Positions 51,670-59,234 of a stretch of DNA of 64,000 nt are shown here, in pieces. Below the pieces are notes generated by a model. It ran no database searches. It had not been told where the DNA came from and saw only the letters and a list, made by a program, of their open reading frames with translations. Positions within the stretch are counted from its first letter, which is position 1, and the number at the start of each line of letters is the position of its first letter. The DNA comes from Actinokineospora terrae. Its GTDB lineage: Bacteria > Actinomycetota > Actinomycetes > Mycobacteriales > Pseudonocardiaceae. A program made the translations under genes and the position numbers. The DNA lies in contig NZ_FOGI01000006.1 of the NCBI RefSeq assembly GCF_900111175.1, forward strand, positions 438,980 to 502,979. The letters run 5' to 3'.

Positions 51670-53043
51670 GTGGCGGTCAGCGTCTTCGACCTGTTCAGCG
51701 TGGGCATCGGCCCCTCGAGTTCGCACACGGTCGGCCCGATGCGGGCCGCCCTGATGTTCGTCGACGGGCTGCGGGCCGCCGGGGCGCTGCCGGGGGTGGC
51801 CAGGGTGCGCACCGAGCTGTTCGGCTCGCTCGGCGCCACCGGACACGGCCACGGCAGCGACAAGGCGGTGCTGCTCGGGTTGGAGGGCGCGCGCCCGGAG
51901 GACGTCGACACCGACTCGGTGCCGGTCCGGGTCGCCGAGATCAGGCGCAGCGGCCGGATCCGGCTGCTCGGCAGCCACGAGATCGCCTTCACCGAGGACG
52001 ACGACCTGGTGATGCACCGGCGCAAGTCGTTGCCGCTGCACCCCAACGGCATGACCTTCGCCGCCTGGGACGCCGCGGGCACCGAGCTCTCGCGCCGCAC
52101 GTACTACTCGGTCGGCGGCGGCTTCGTGCTGGACGAGACCGCGGCGGACGGCCCGGTCATCTCCGCCGACACCACCCCGGTGCCGTTCCCGTTCCGCTCC
52201 GCGGCCGACCTGCTGACCCACTGCGAGAACAGCGGCAAGTCCGTCGCGCAGGTCATGCTCGCCAACGAGCTGGTGTGGCGCACCGAGGCCGAGGTCCGCT
52301 CCGGCCTGCTGCACATCTGGCAGGTCATGCAGGACTGCGTCACCAGGGGCTGCGAGCAGGACGGGGTGCTGCCCGGCGGCCTCAAGGTCCCCCGCCGCGC
52401 CAAGGCGCTGCACGACAAGCTGCTGGAGGAGGACGGCGCGGGCGACCCGCTGTACGTGATGGACTGGGTGAGCCTGTTCGCCCTGGCCGTCAACGAGGAG
52501 AACGCCTCGGGTGGCCGTGTGGTCACCGCCCCCACCAACGGCGCCGCGGGCATCATCCCCGCCGTCCTGCACTACTACACCCGCTTCCTGTCGGTGGCCA
52601 ACGAGGACGGTGTGGTCGACTTCCTGCTCACCGCCGCCGCGATCGGCGTGGTGCTCAAGGAGACCGGCTCCATCTCCGGCGCCGAGGTCGGCTGCCAGGG
52701 CGAGGTCGGCTCCGCCTGCGCGATGGCCGCGGCAGGCCTGACCGCCGTGCTCGGCGGGACCGTCGCCCAGGTCGAGAACGCCGCCGAGATCGGCCTCGAG
52801 CACCACCTCGGGCTCACCTGTGACCCGGTCGGCGGCCTGGTGCAGATCCCCTGCATCGAGCGCAACGCGGTCGGCTCCACCAAGGCCATCAACGCCTCCC
52901 GGATGGCCCTGCGCGGCGACGGCACCCACGTGGTGCACCTGGACAAGGTCATCAAGACCATGCGCGAGACCGGCGCCGACATGCACACCAAGTACAAGGA
53001 GACCGCCCGCGGCGGCCTGGCCCTCAACGTCATCGAGTGCTGA
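51670..53043 (+). CDS. sdaA: L-serine ammonia-lyase, iron-sulphur dependent
   Basis: Single-chain L-serine dehydratase of 457 residues (fused beta and alpha parts), converting serine to pyruvate and ammonia. Marks: SVFDLFSVGIGPSSSHTVGPMRAA at the N terminus; the alpha part with ENASGGRVVTAPTNGAAGIIPAVL, SEVGCQGEVGSACAMAAAGL-like cysteines, and CDPVGGLVQIPCIERNAVGS. GAAGGAGGATT stands before GTG 51670. It ends the glycine-to-pyruvate operon and is followed by a perfect hairpin. Confidence 0.95.
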   Translation: MAVSVFDLFSVGIGPSSSHTVGPMRAALMFVDGLRAAGALPGVARVRTELFGSLGATGHGHGSDKAVLLGLEGARPEDVDTDSVPVRVAEIRRSGRIRLLGSHEIAFTEDDDLVMHRRKSLPLHPNGMTFAAWDAAGTELSRRTYYSVGGGFVLDETAADGPVISADTTPVPFPFRSAADLLTHCENSGKSVAQVMLANELVWRTEAEVRSGLLHIWQVMQDCVTRGCEQDGVLPGGLKVPRRAKALHDKLLEEDGAGDPLYVMDWVSLFALAVNEENASGGRVVTAPTNGAAGIIPAVLHYYTRFLSVANEDGVVDFLLTAAAIGVVLKETGSISGAEVGCQGEVGSACAMAAAGLTAVLGGTVAQVENAAEIGLEHHLGLTCDPVGGLVQIPCIERNAVGSTKAINASRMALRGDGTHVVHLDKVIKTMRETGADMHTKYKETARGGLALNVIEC

Positions 53044-53059
53044 CTCATCGAGTGCTGAC
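53030..53059 (+). repeat. 15-bp tandem duplication over the sdaA stop
   Basis: TCATCGAGTGCTGAC occurs twice in a row (53030-53044 and 53045-53059), so the last codons and the stop of sdaA are repeated. Confidence 0.95.
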
Positions 53060-53089
53060 CGCGGTGGGCGGCCTGCCCGCCCACCGCGG
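53059..53089. terminator. perfect bidirectional hairpin after sdaA
   Basis: Perfect 13-bp stem CCGCGGTGGGCGG/CCGCCCACCGCGG with a 5-nt loop between sdaA and the convergent minus-strand genes. Confidence 0.88.
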
Positions 53090-53148
53090 CAGTCCTCAGC
53101 GCTCGGACGCGCTCGCGCCTGGAGGGTGATCCCGGTGCGGGGCCTGGC

Positions 53149-53337
53149 TCACGCCGCGAGGAAGTCCTCGGTGGCCTGGGGGAGCGGGTCGTGCTCGGCC
53201 AGGACCAGCGGGTGCCTGGCCGCGGCGAGGTCCACACAGGACGGGTCGGTGCACTCGGCCGTGCCGAGGAGGCCATCGGGCAGCAGCAGGGTGCCGTGGC
53301 AGTGGCTCAGGTCGTCCGCGCAGTCGGCGCACGTCAT
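53149..53337 (-). CDS. small Cys-rich protein coupled to ku
   Basis: Protein of 62 residues, ATG 53337 overlapping the ku stop (ATGA). The N terminus is MTCADCADDLSHCHGT and a later pair is AECTDPSC, so five cysteines and two histidines could bind zinc. The tail is HPLVLAEHDPLPQATEDFLA. I know no function; related small proteins appear in other actinomycetes. Because it is translationally tied to ku it may act with it, or simply be stress-induced alongside. Confidence 0.72.
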   Translation of the reverse strand: MTCADCADDLSHCHGTLLLPDGLLGTAECTDPSCVDLAAARHPLVLAEHDPLPQATEDFLAA

Positions 53338-54281
53338 GAGGCCCTCCTCGTCGTCGCGGCCACCGCCTTCTGGAGCTCGTCGCGGGTCATCTTGGAGCGG
53401 CCCTTGATGTCCAGTTCGCGGGCCATCTTGTCCAGATCGGCCTTGCTGAGCGTATCGAGGTCCTCGCCGCCGGTAGCGGACCCCGGGGTGCCCCGGCGAT
53501 TCTTGCGGCTCTCCACGCTCTTGCTCAGCGCCTCGAACAGGTCGACGACCTTGGTGGGGGAGCTGGGCTCCTCGCCGACGACGACCTCGCGGCCCGCCTT
53601 CTTGTCCTCGATGAGCTTCTCGACCCGCTCGGTGTAGGTGTCGTGGTACTCCTTGGGGTCCCACTGCTCGGTCATCGAGTCCACCAGCGAGATCGCCATG
53701 TCCAGCTCCTTGCCGCGGGCCGGGGTGATCTCCGGCAGCGACTTGAGCTCCTTGGCCGGGTCCCGCAGGTCCTCGGCGAACAGCATCGTGGTCAGCAGCA
53801 GCAGGTCGTCGTCCCCGGCGCGGATCGCGGTGAGGTACTCCTTGCCGCGCATGACGAACGTCGCCACCCCCGCGCGGTTGGTCTTGCGCATCGCCTGCAG
53901 GAGCAGCCCGTAGGCCTTGCCGTACTCCTCCTTCGACGGCGCCAGCCAGTACGTCTTCTGGAAGTGGATCGGGTCGATCTCCTCCAGCGCCACGAACGAG
54001 GAGATGTCGATGGTGCGGGAGCGGCCCGGCGCGATCCCGTCCAGCTCGTCCGGCTCGATGATCACGTACTCGCCGCCGCCGATCTCGGCGCCCTTGACGA
54101 TGTCGGCGAACGCGACCTCCTCGCCGGTGCGCTCGTTGACCCGCTTGTAGCGGATCCGGTCGCTCGTGCCGCGCTCGAACTGCCGGAAGCTGATCGTGTG
54201 GTCCTCGGTGGCCCCGTACATGTCCACCGGGACCGTGACCAGCCCGAAGTTGATCGCACCGTGCCAGATCGGTCGCGCCAC
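53334..54281 (-). CDS. ku: Ku protein (non-homologous end joining)
   Basis: Bacterial Ku of 315 residues, which binds DNA ends as a ring-shaped homodimer and recruits ligase D. Marks: ARPIWHGAINFGLVTVPVDMYGAT at the N terminus, HFQKTYWLAPSKEEYGKAYGLL in the core, and a C-terminal SAP-like extension LDKMARELDIKGRSKMTRDE. GTG 54281 was chosen because family members start right before RPIW or RSIW; the frame is open further upstream but not coding. No ligD is in the window. Lies 61 bp downstream of sigF on the same strand. Confidence 0.95.
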   Translation of the reverse strand: MARPIWHGAINFGLVTVPVDMYGATEDHTISFRQFERGTSDRIRYKRVNERTGEEVAFADIVKGAEIGGGEYVIIEPDELDGIAPGRSRTIDISSFVALEEIDPIHFQKTYWLAPSKEEYGKAYGLLLQAMRKTNRAGVATFVMRGKEYLTAIRAGDDDLLLLTTMLFAEDLRDPAKELKSLPEITPARGKELDMAISLVDSMTEQWDPKEYHDTYTERVEKLIEDKKAGREVVVGEEPSSPTKVVDLFEALSKSVESRKNRRGTPGSATGGEDLDTLSKADLDKMARELDIKGRSKMTRDELQKAVAATTRRAS

Positions 54282-54342
54282 GCCAGCCTCCCGGGTGTGT
54301 CCCTGCCTCCAGTGTGGACCAGGGACACCGGAAAAGTCCTGT

Positions 54343-55134
54343 TCAGCGCTCGTCGGTGACCAGCCCGGCACGCAGCGTCTCCAGGGTGCGGGTCAGCAGC
54401 CGGGACACGTGCATCTGCGAGACGCCGATCTTCTCCGCGATCTGGGTCTGGGTCATGTTCTTGAAGAACCGCAGCAGCAGGATCCGCCGCTCCCGCTCCG
54501 GCAGCCGCTCGATCAGCGGCCGCAGCGACTCGTGGTCCTCGATGCCCAGCAGCGCCGCGTCGTCCTCGCCGAGGGTGTCGGCCAGCGGGTCGGAGTCGGG
54601 GTCGCCGGAGGACAGCGCCTCGTCGAGCGACACCGACTGGTACACCTGACCGGCCTCCAGGCCCTCGTACACCTCTTCGCGGCTCATCCCCAGGTGGGCG
54701 GCGATCTCGCTGGGCGTCGGCGCCCGGCCCAGCCGCTGGGACAGCTCGTTGCCCGCGGCGGTGATGGTCAGGTGCAGCTCCTTGAGCCTGCGCGGCACCC
54801 GAACCGACCAGGCGGTGTCGCGGAAGTACCGGCGGACCTCGCCCATGATGGTCGGCACCGCGAAGGACAGGAAGTCGATGCCGCGCTCCGGGTCGAACCG
54901 GTCGACCGCGTGGATCAGCCCCACGGTGGCGACCTGGGTGAGGTCGTCGCGGGCCACGCCGCGGTGGGTGAAGCGCATCGCGATGTGCTCGGCGAGCGCC
55001 AGGTGCCCGGTGACCAGCTTGTCGCGCACCGCCTCCCGCCTGCCGTCGTCCTCCGCCAGCGAGACCAGCTCGGCGAACAACGGCGCCAGGTGGCTGTACT
55101 CGTGGGAGGAGCCGGTCGGGGTCTCCGCGCTCAC
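54343..55134 (-). CDS. sigF: RNA polymerase sigma factor, SigF/SigB group
   Basis: Sigma factor of 263 residues of the stress/sporulation group. Region 2: LALAEHIAMRFTHRGVARDDLTQVATVGLIHAVDRFDPERG with SFAVPTIMGEVRRYFRD; region 3: RLGRAPTPSEIAAHLGMSREEV; region 4: LPERERRILLLRFFKNMTQTQIAEKIGVSQMHVSRLLTRTL. GTG 55134 overlaps the stop of the anti-sigma factor gene. The SigF-like promoter upstream of that gene suggests it activates its own operon. The quoted stretches are read over several segments. Confidence 0.94.
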   Translation of the reverse strand: MSAETPTGSSHEYSHLAPLFAELVSLAEDDGRREAVRDKLVTGHLALAEHIAMRFTHRGVARDDLTQVATVGLIHAVDRFDPERGIDFLSFAVPTIMGEVRRYFRDTAWSVRVPRRLKELHLTITAAGNELSQRLGRAPTPSEIAAHLGMSREEVYEGLEAGQVYQSVSLDEALSSGDPDSDPLADTLGEDDAALLGIEDHESLRPLIERLPERERRILLLRFFKNMTQTQIAEKIGVSQMHVSRLLTRTLETLRAGLVTDER

Positions 55135-55580
55135 CAGGCACCCGCAGTCTCGGCCCGCACGACGCTGATGTGCACGTTCGCTCTCCCGTCCGGCCCCGGT
55201 CCCACCCCGCAGTCGACACTATCGGCGAGCGCCTCGAGCACCCGCCACCCGAACGAGGTGGTATCGATCTCGGCGCCCGTCGCGGCGAGCACCGAGGCCT
55301 CCACCCGCAGAGCGCCCGCCTGCCGCACGAGCGCGCAGTCCACCACCGCCCCCGGCGCGGCGAGCCCGATGAGCGTCGCGCACACCTCGTCGACGGCGAG
55401 GATCAGGTCGGTGGCGCCGTCCGGGCCGTCACCGAGCCCGGTGGACACCGCCGCGGCGACCTCCCGCACCACCGGGAGGTTCGCCCAATCGGCGCGCACC
55501 CGCACCAGGACGCGGTCGCCGACCGACCGCGGCCCCGGCGCGGCGCCGGGCGCCGCCCACGAGTCGCTGCTACCGCTCAT
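55131..55580 (-). CDS. anti-sigma factor, RsbW-like ATPase fold
   Basis: Protein of 149 residues with the HATPase fold of anti-sigma kinases. It would hold SigF inactive until released by an anti-anti-sigma factor. The helix that normally carries the N-box asparagine reads LILAVDEVCATLIGLA, with Thr where Asn is expected, and the ATP-lid region is replaced by SFGWRVLEALADSVD. It may bind the sigma factor without being an active kinase. ATG 55580; coupled to sigF by a GTGA overlap. Confidence 0.85.
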   Translation of the reverse strand: MSGSSDSWAAPGAAPGPRSVGDRVLVRVRADWANLPVVREVAAAVSTGLGDGPDGATDLILAVDEVCATLIGLAAPGAVVDCALVRQAGALRVEASVLAATGAEIDTTSFGWRVLEALADSVDCGVGPGPDGRANVHISVVRAETAGAW

Positions 55581-55609
55581 CGTCGCCGGGCCTGCGTCAT
55601 GTGCACCAC

Positions 55610-55636
55610 GTACCCCGAATCGCCTGCGAGGACACC
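55610..55636 (-). promoter_or_regulatory. probable SigF-type promoter of the anti-sigma/sigF operon
   Basis: On the minus strand GGTGTC (55636-55631), a 15-bp spacer and GGGTAC (55615-55610) match the SigF/SigB pattern (GGTTT/GTTT and GGGTA). Transcription would start about 55603, 23 bases before the ATG of the anti-sigma gene. Confidence 0.6.
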
Positions 55637-55672
55637 TGCGCGTTCGAGTGGCGGGCCCGGCGGATCCCGCGC

Positions 55673-56152
55673 CTAGGCGCGGGTCCCGTCCGCGATCGGG
55701 CCCAGCACGTCGTAAGGCGGGACCCAGCCCTGCTCCACCAGCACCCGGTGCAGGTCGCGCACCGCCTGGTCCACCTCGGCCCGTTCCTGGCCCGCCTCGG
55801 CGAGAGCGCGCGCCGCGTCGAGCAGCGCCACGTCCAACCGGATCGGGTCGGCGGCGGTGTCGACGGGGTCGTCGCTGACGAGGTTGCGCCGCAGGTAGCT
55901 GTCCAGCGGCTCGACCGACGGCTCGGCGAACAGGCCGACCACCAGGTGCGCCACCCGGTGCAGCTTGGTGTTGTACTGCTGCGAGAGCCGCACCAGCGCG
56001 TCGAACGCCTCCTTCGGCGAACACCGCCGCAGCACCACCAGCACACCCATGGCCTGCTCGATGGTCGCCCTGGTCCGCAGCGCGCGCCGCAGACCGTCCA
56101 ACTCGGACTGCAACTGGGCCACCAGCGAGTTCGGGTCCGGCGTCACCGGCAC
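55673..56152 (-). CDS. ANTAR domain protein (putative RNA-binding antiterminator)
   Basis: Protein of 159 residues. The N-terminal half is an ANTAR domain: LQSELDGLRRALRTRATIEQ, then AMGVLVVLRRCSPKEAFDAL and RLSQQYNTKLHRVAHLVVGL. ANTAR proteins bind paired stem-loops in mRNA leaders and stop termination. There is no GAF or response-regulator domain; the C-terminal half (ARALAEAGQERAEVDQAVRD) is helical and unknown. It lies upstream of the anti-sigma/sigF operon on the same strand, 92 bp away. Confidence 0.85.
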   Translation of the reverse strand: MPVTPDPNSLVAQLQSELDGLRRALRTRATIEQAMGVLVVLRRCSPKEAFDALVRLSQQYNTKLHRVAHLVVGLFAEPSVEPLDSYLRRNLVSDDPVDTAADPIRLDVALLDAARALAEAGQERAEVDQAVRDLHRVLVEQGWVPPYDVLGPIADGTRA

Positions 56153-56576
56153 CCCCCGGCTCGCCTATGCGGTCTTCGCACCGCGGTGCCCATGCGGTCT
56201 TCCCTCCCGGTCCACGTCCACTCGGCCGATCCCCCGTGTCCTCGGGGGACGACAAGGGGGGCGCGATCGGCGAGGGGGCGCGTCACGGGCGACGACCGGC
56301 CGCCAGGACAGGCGGGAGCCGTGCAGCACGCAGCCCCCTCGCTTCACGCGAGTGCCAGGCGGCGACGGTGCCCTGCGGCTGGGCCGCTGGGCGGGTCTGC
56401 CTGGGTGTCGCCCCCGGCTGTGCTGCGGCTGCTTGCTCAACCGCTACCGGAGCACTCTAAAGATCACGCCGAAGCGGGCACAAGGCGGGTCGGGCTCCGT
56501 CCGGCGAGCCGTCACCGGCGCCCCTACGGTGGGGTGCGCGAGCCGCACGACGAGGTGACACGGAAAGGAGCCAGAC
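56153..56576. other. gene-free divergent region
   Basis: This 424-bp gap separates the ANTAR gene from the HesB-like gene. Many frames are open because of the high GC, but none has a believable start or composition. GGAAAGGAG just before 56577 is the ribosome-binding site of the next gene. I see no clear dyad or terminator. Confidence 0.6.
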
Positions 56577-56888
56577 ATGCTGGCGGTGACAGAGGCTGCT
56601 GCGGACGCGATCAGCGCGTTGACGGCCCAGGACGGCATCGAGGAGACCGGTGGGCTGCGGTTCACCCTGGTGACCCCGCAGGTGGAGGGCACGCCGCTCG
56701 CGGTGGCGCTCGCGCCGGAACCGGTGGCGGGCGACCAGGTCGTGACCGGACCCGCGGGGGCGCACGTGTTCCTCGAGCCGGGCGCGGCCGAGTTGTTGTC
56801 CGACAAGGTGCTCGACGTGCAGGCCGATCCGCACGGCCAGTTGAACTTCGCGGTGCTGCGCCAGTCCGAGGACGACCAACCGGTCTGA
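56577..56888 (+). CDS. HesB/IscA-fold protein without cysteines
   Basis: Protein of 103 residues. It begins MLAVTEAAADAISAL, the start pattern of HesB/IscA-like proteins, and ends with a beta-rich VFLEPGAAELLSDKVLDVQA. IscA proteins bind iron or Fe-S clusters through three conserved cysteines; this protein has no cysteine at all, so it cannot do that chemistry. Related actinobacterial proteins are often called Fe-S cluster assembly or adhesin. GGAAAGGAG stands before the ATG. Alone on its transcript. Confidence 0.75.
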   Translation: MLAVTEAAADAISALTAQDGIEETGGLRFTLVTPQVEGTPLAVALAPEPVAGDQVVTGPAGAHVFLEPGAAELLSDKVLDVQADPHGQLNFAVLRQSEDDQPV

Positions 56889-56954
56889 CCGCGCCGTGAA
56901 CGCGCGCGGTGGGGCCGTTTTTCCCGCCGTGGGGTCGCGTTCTCGCGCGGCACG

Positions 56955-56995
56955 GCTGTGTTCAACGCACAGCAGGGCTGCGTTCAACGCGCAGC
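56955..56995. repeat. two tandem hairpins with identical loops
   Basis: GCTGTG-TTCAACG-CACAGC at 56955-56973 and GCTGCG-TTCAACG-CGCAGC at 56977-56995 repeat with a 22-bp period. The one stem difference (T-A versus C-G) keeps pairing. A third half unit (GCTGTG) starts at 56999. Located 67 bp after the HesB-like gene. Confidence 0.75.
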
Positions 56996-57080
56996 AGGGC
57001 TGTGATCTGCGCTATCGAGTGATTGAAACCACCCCACCCGGGTAACCCGAAATGGGGTGGATCGGACTCGGGAGGCGCTC

Positions 57081-57647
57081 ATGGCACGCAGCAACCGGTT
57101 GGCTTTGGTCTCGTCGGCGAAGGCACCGCTGTGGCGCGGGCTGGACTACGGTCCCGCGGTCGTGGTGCTGAGCCCGTCGGCGACGCGGCCGCGGGAGCTG
57201 CCCGATGCCTGGCGCCCGTTGGAGCAGCTGTACCAGGTCGCCTGGTGCGCGGTGCCGCCGCAGGCCGGTGGCGCGGGTTCGCTCGACCGGCTCGAGGACG
57301 TGCTGGAAACGCTGGCCGACCGCGCTACCAGGACCCAGGTCGTGGCGCACACGGCGCTGACCGAGGTGGCCTGCCGGGTCGTCGCGGAGTTCCCGGAGAT
57401 CGTGCGCGGCCTGGTGCTCGTCGGCCAGGGGCGCGTGCGCGAGGAGACCGGCGTCCCGACGACCGTGATCGCGGTACCCGGTGACCACGTCGGGCCCGGC
57501 TCGCTGGCCCGGCCCGACGTGGTCGCCGACATCGCCGAGGTGCTCGCGGCGGGGGAGCGGCGGATCAGGACCCGGCCGCGGTTGGCCGGTGTGCTCGGTC
57601 TGGCAGTGGCGTCCGACACCCCGGGCGGGATCGCCGTGGGCGGCTGA
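57081..57647 (+). CDS. alpha/beta-hydrolase-like protein, catalytic serine not seen
   Basis: Protein of 188 residues from ATG 57081 (GGGAGGCGCTC upstream). The order of predicted strands and helices recalls a small alpha/beta-hydrolase (VVVLSPSATRPRELPDAWRP, VVAHTALTEVACRVVAEFPE, VRGLVLVGQG), but the nucleophile elbow reads V-A-H-T-A-L instead of G-x-S-x-G. It may be inactive or a non-enzymatic relative. It lies 46 bp upstream of lpdA. Confidence 0.6.
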   Translation: MARSNRLALVSSAKAPLWRGLDYGPAVVVLSPSATRPRELPDAWRPLEQLYQVAWCAVPPQAGGAGSLDRLEDVLETLADRATRTQVVAHTALTEVACRVVAEFPEIVRGLVLVGQGRVREETGVPTTVIAVPGDHVGPGSLARPDVVADIAEVLAAGERRIRTRPRLAGVLGLAVASDTPGGIAVGG

Positions 57648-57693
57648 GCCCTGCGTGGGCGACCACCCCGCGCGGGCGAATATCGTGGGGGCC

Positions 57694-59094
57694 ATGAGCA
57701 CACACTTCGACGTCGTGGTCGTCGGCGCGGGACCGGGCGGGTACGTCGCGGCGATCCGGGCGACCCAGCTCGGCCTCAAGACCGCGATCATCGAGGAGCG
57801 CTACTGGGGCGGTGTCTGCCTCAACGTCGGCTGCATCCCCTCCAAGGCCCTCCTGCGCAACGCGGAGCTGGCGCACATCATCCAGCACGAGACCAAGACG
57901 TTCGGCATCCAGGTCGACGGCTCGATCAGCCTCGACTACGGCGCCGCCTTCCAGCGCTCCCGCACCGTGGCCGACGGCCGCGTCAAGGGCGTGCACTACC
58001 TGATGAAGAAGAACGGCATCACCCAGTACAACGGGTGGGGCACCTTCCGCGACGCCAACACCATCGAGGTCGCCCTCTCCGATGGCGGCACCGAGACGGT
58101 GACCTTCGGCAACGCGATCATCGCCACCGGCGCCACCACCCGCCTGCTGCCGGGCACGTCGCTGTCCGAGCGCGTGGTCACCTACGAGGAGCAGATCCTC
58201 TCGGACACGCTGCCGGAGAGCATCGTCATCGCGGGCGCGGGCGCCATCGGCGTCGAGTTCGCCTACGTGCTGCACAACTACGGCGTGCGGGTGACCATCG
58301 TCGAGTTCCTCGACCGCGTGGTGCCCTTGGAGGACGAGGAGGTCTCCAAGGAACTGCTGCGCCGGTACAAGAAGCTCGGCATCGAGGTGCGGGTCGGCAC
58401 GAAGGTGGAGTCCATCGACGACTCCGGCGCCAAGGTCAAGGTCACCGTGTCCAAGGGCGGCACCAGCGACGTCATCGAGGCCGACAAGGTGTTGCAGGCC
58501 ATCGGGTTCGCGCCGCGGGTCGACGGTTATGGTCTGGAGAACACCGGCGTCAAGCTCACCGAGCGCAAGGCCATCGAGATCGACGGTTTCTGCCGCACCT
58601 CGGTCGACCACATCTTCGCCATCGGCGACGTCACCGCGAAGCTCATGCTGGCGCACGCGGCCGAGTCCATGGGGGTCATCGCCGCGGAGACCATCGCGGG
58701 CGCGGAGACCATGGAACTGGACTACGTGATGATCCCGCGCGCAACCTACTGCCAGCCGCAGGTCGCCAGCTTCGGCTACACCGAGGCCCAGGCCCGAGAG
58801 AAGGGCTACGACGTCCAGGTCGCCAAGTTCCCGTTCACCGCCAACGCCAAGGCGCACGGCCTCGGCGACCCGGTCGGCTTCGTGAAGCTGATCAGCGACA
58901 AGACCCACGGCGAGCTGCTGGGCGGTCACCTCATCGGCCCCGAGGTCACCGAGCTGCTGCCCGAGCTGACCCTGGCCCAGCAGTGGGACCTGACCGTGCA
59001 CGAGGTGGCCCGCAACGTCCACGCCCACCCCACCCTCGGCGAGGCCGTCAAGGAAGCGATCCACGGGCTGGCCGGACACATGATCAACATGTGA
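57694..59094 (+). CDS. lpdA: dihydrolipoyl dehydrogenase
   Basis: Flavoprotein of 466 residues that re-oxidises dihydrolipoamide in pyruvate and 2-oxoglutarate dehydrogenase complexes and in the glycine cleavage system. FAD site VVGAGPGGYVAA, redox pair C42/C47 in GGVCLNVGCIPSKALL, NAD site IVIAGAGAIGVEFAYVL, and the C-terminal catalytic HxxxxE in NVHAHPTLGEAVKE. ATG 57694 fits all family members. Followed by a strong terminator. Its closeness to the gcv operon (8 kb) is of interest but they are separate transcripts. Confidence 0.97.
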   Translation: MSTHFDVVVVGAGPGGYVAAIRATQLGLKTAIIEERYWGGVCLNVGCIPSKALLRNAELAHIIQHETKTFGIQVDGSISLDYGAAFQRSRTVADGRVKGVHYLMKKNGITQYNGWGTFRDANTIEVALSDGGTETVTFGNAIIATGATTRLLPGTSLSERVVTYEEQILSDTLPESIVIAGAGAIGVEFAYVLHNYGVRVTIVEFLDRVVPLEDEEVSKELLRRYKKLGIEVRVGTKVESIDDSGAKVKVTVSKGGTSDVIEADKVLQAIGFAPRVDGYGLENTGVKLTERKAIEIDGFCRTSVDHIFAIGDVTAKLMLAHAAESMGVIAAETIAGAETMELDYVMIPRATYCQPQVASFGYTEAQAREKGYDVQVAKFPFTANAKAHGLGDPVGFVKLISDKTHGELLGGHLIGPEVTELLPELTLAQQWDLTVHEVARNVHAHPTLGEAVKEAIHGLAGHMINM

Positions 59095-59099
59095 TCGGC

Positions 59100-59134
59100 C
59101 CCGGTCCGCGGTCGCCCGCCGATCGCGGACCGGG
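59100..59134 (+). terminator. hairpin terminator of lpdA
   Basis: Fifteen-bp stem (CCCGGTCCGCG plus GTCG with one G-U pair) and a 5-nt loop, 5 bases after the stop. Confidence 0.8.
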
Positions 59135-59234
59135 TGGCCCTCGTCCGGGTGAAAGTCCTGGTTGGACGGCGGGCGTGGCGGCGAGCGGGTACTCGACGGG
59201 CACGGCACGTCCCCGAATCGAGGAGCGACCCGCC

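Noticed and set aside
49963..52986. A 1,007-codon open frame on the minus strand
   Set aside because: It lies opposite gcvH, glyA and sdaA, has the low-complexity composition of antisense frames in high-GC DNA, and no domain can be read in it.
53334..54281. Ku-LigD operon
   Set aside because: No ligase or polymerase/nuclease domain is encoded next to ku in this window; ligD must be elsewhere.
56955..56995. ANTAR target RNA (paired hexaloop hairpins)
   Set aside because: Known ANTAR targets have six-base loops with A at position 1 and G at position 4; these loops are TTCAACG (seven, or five with a G-U pair), so the match fails.
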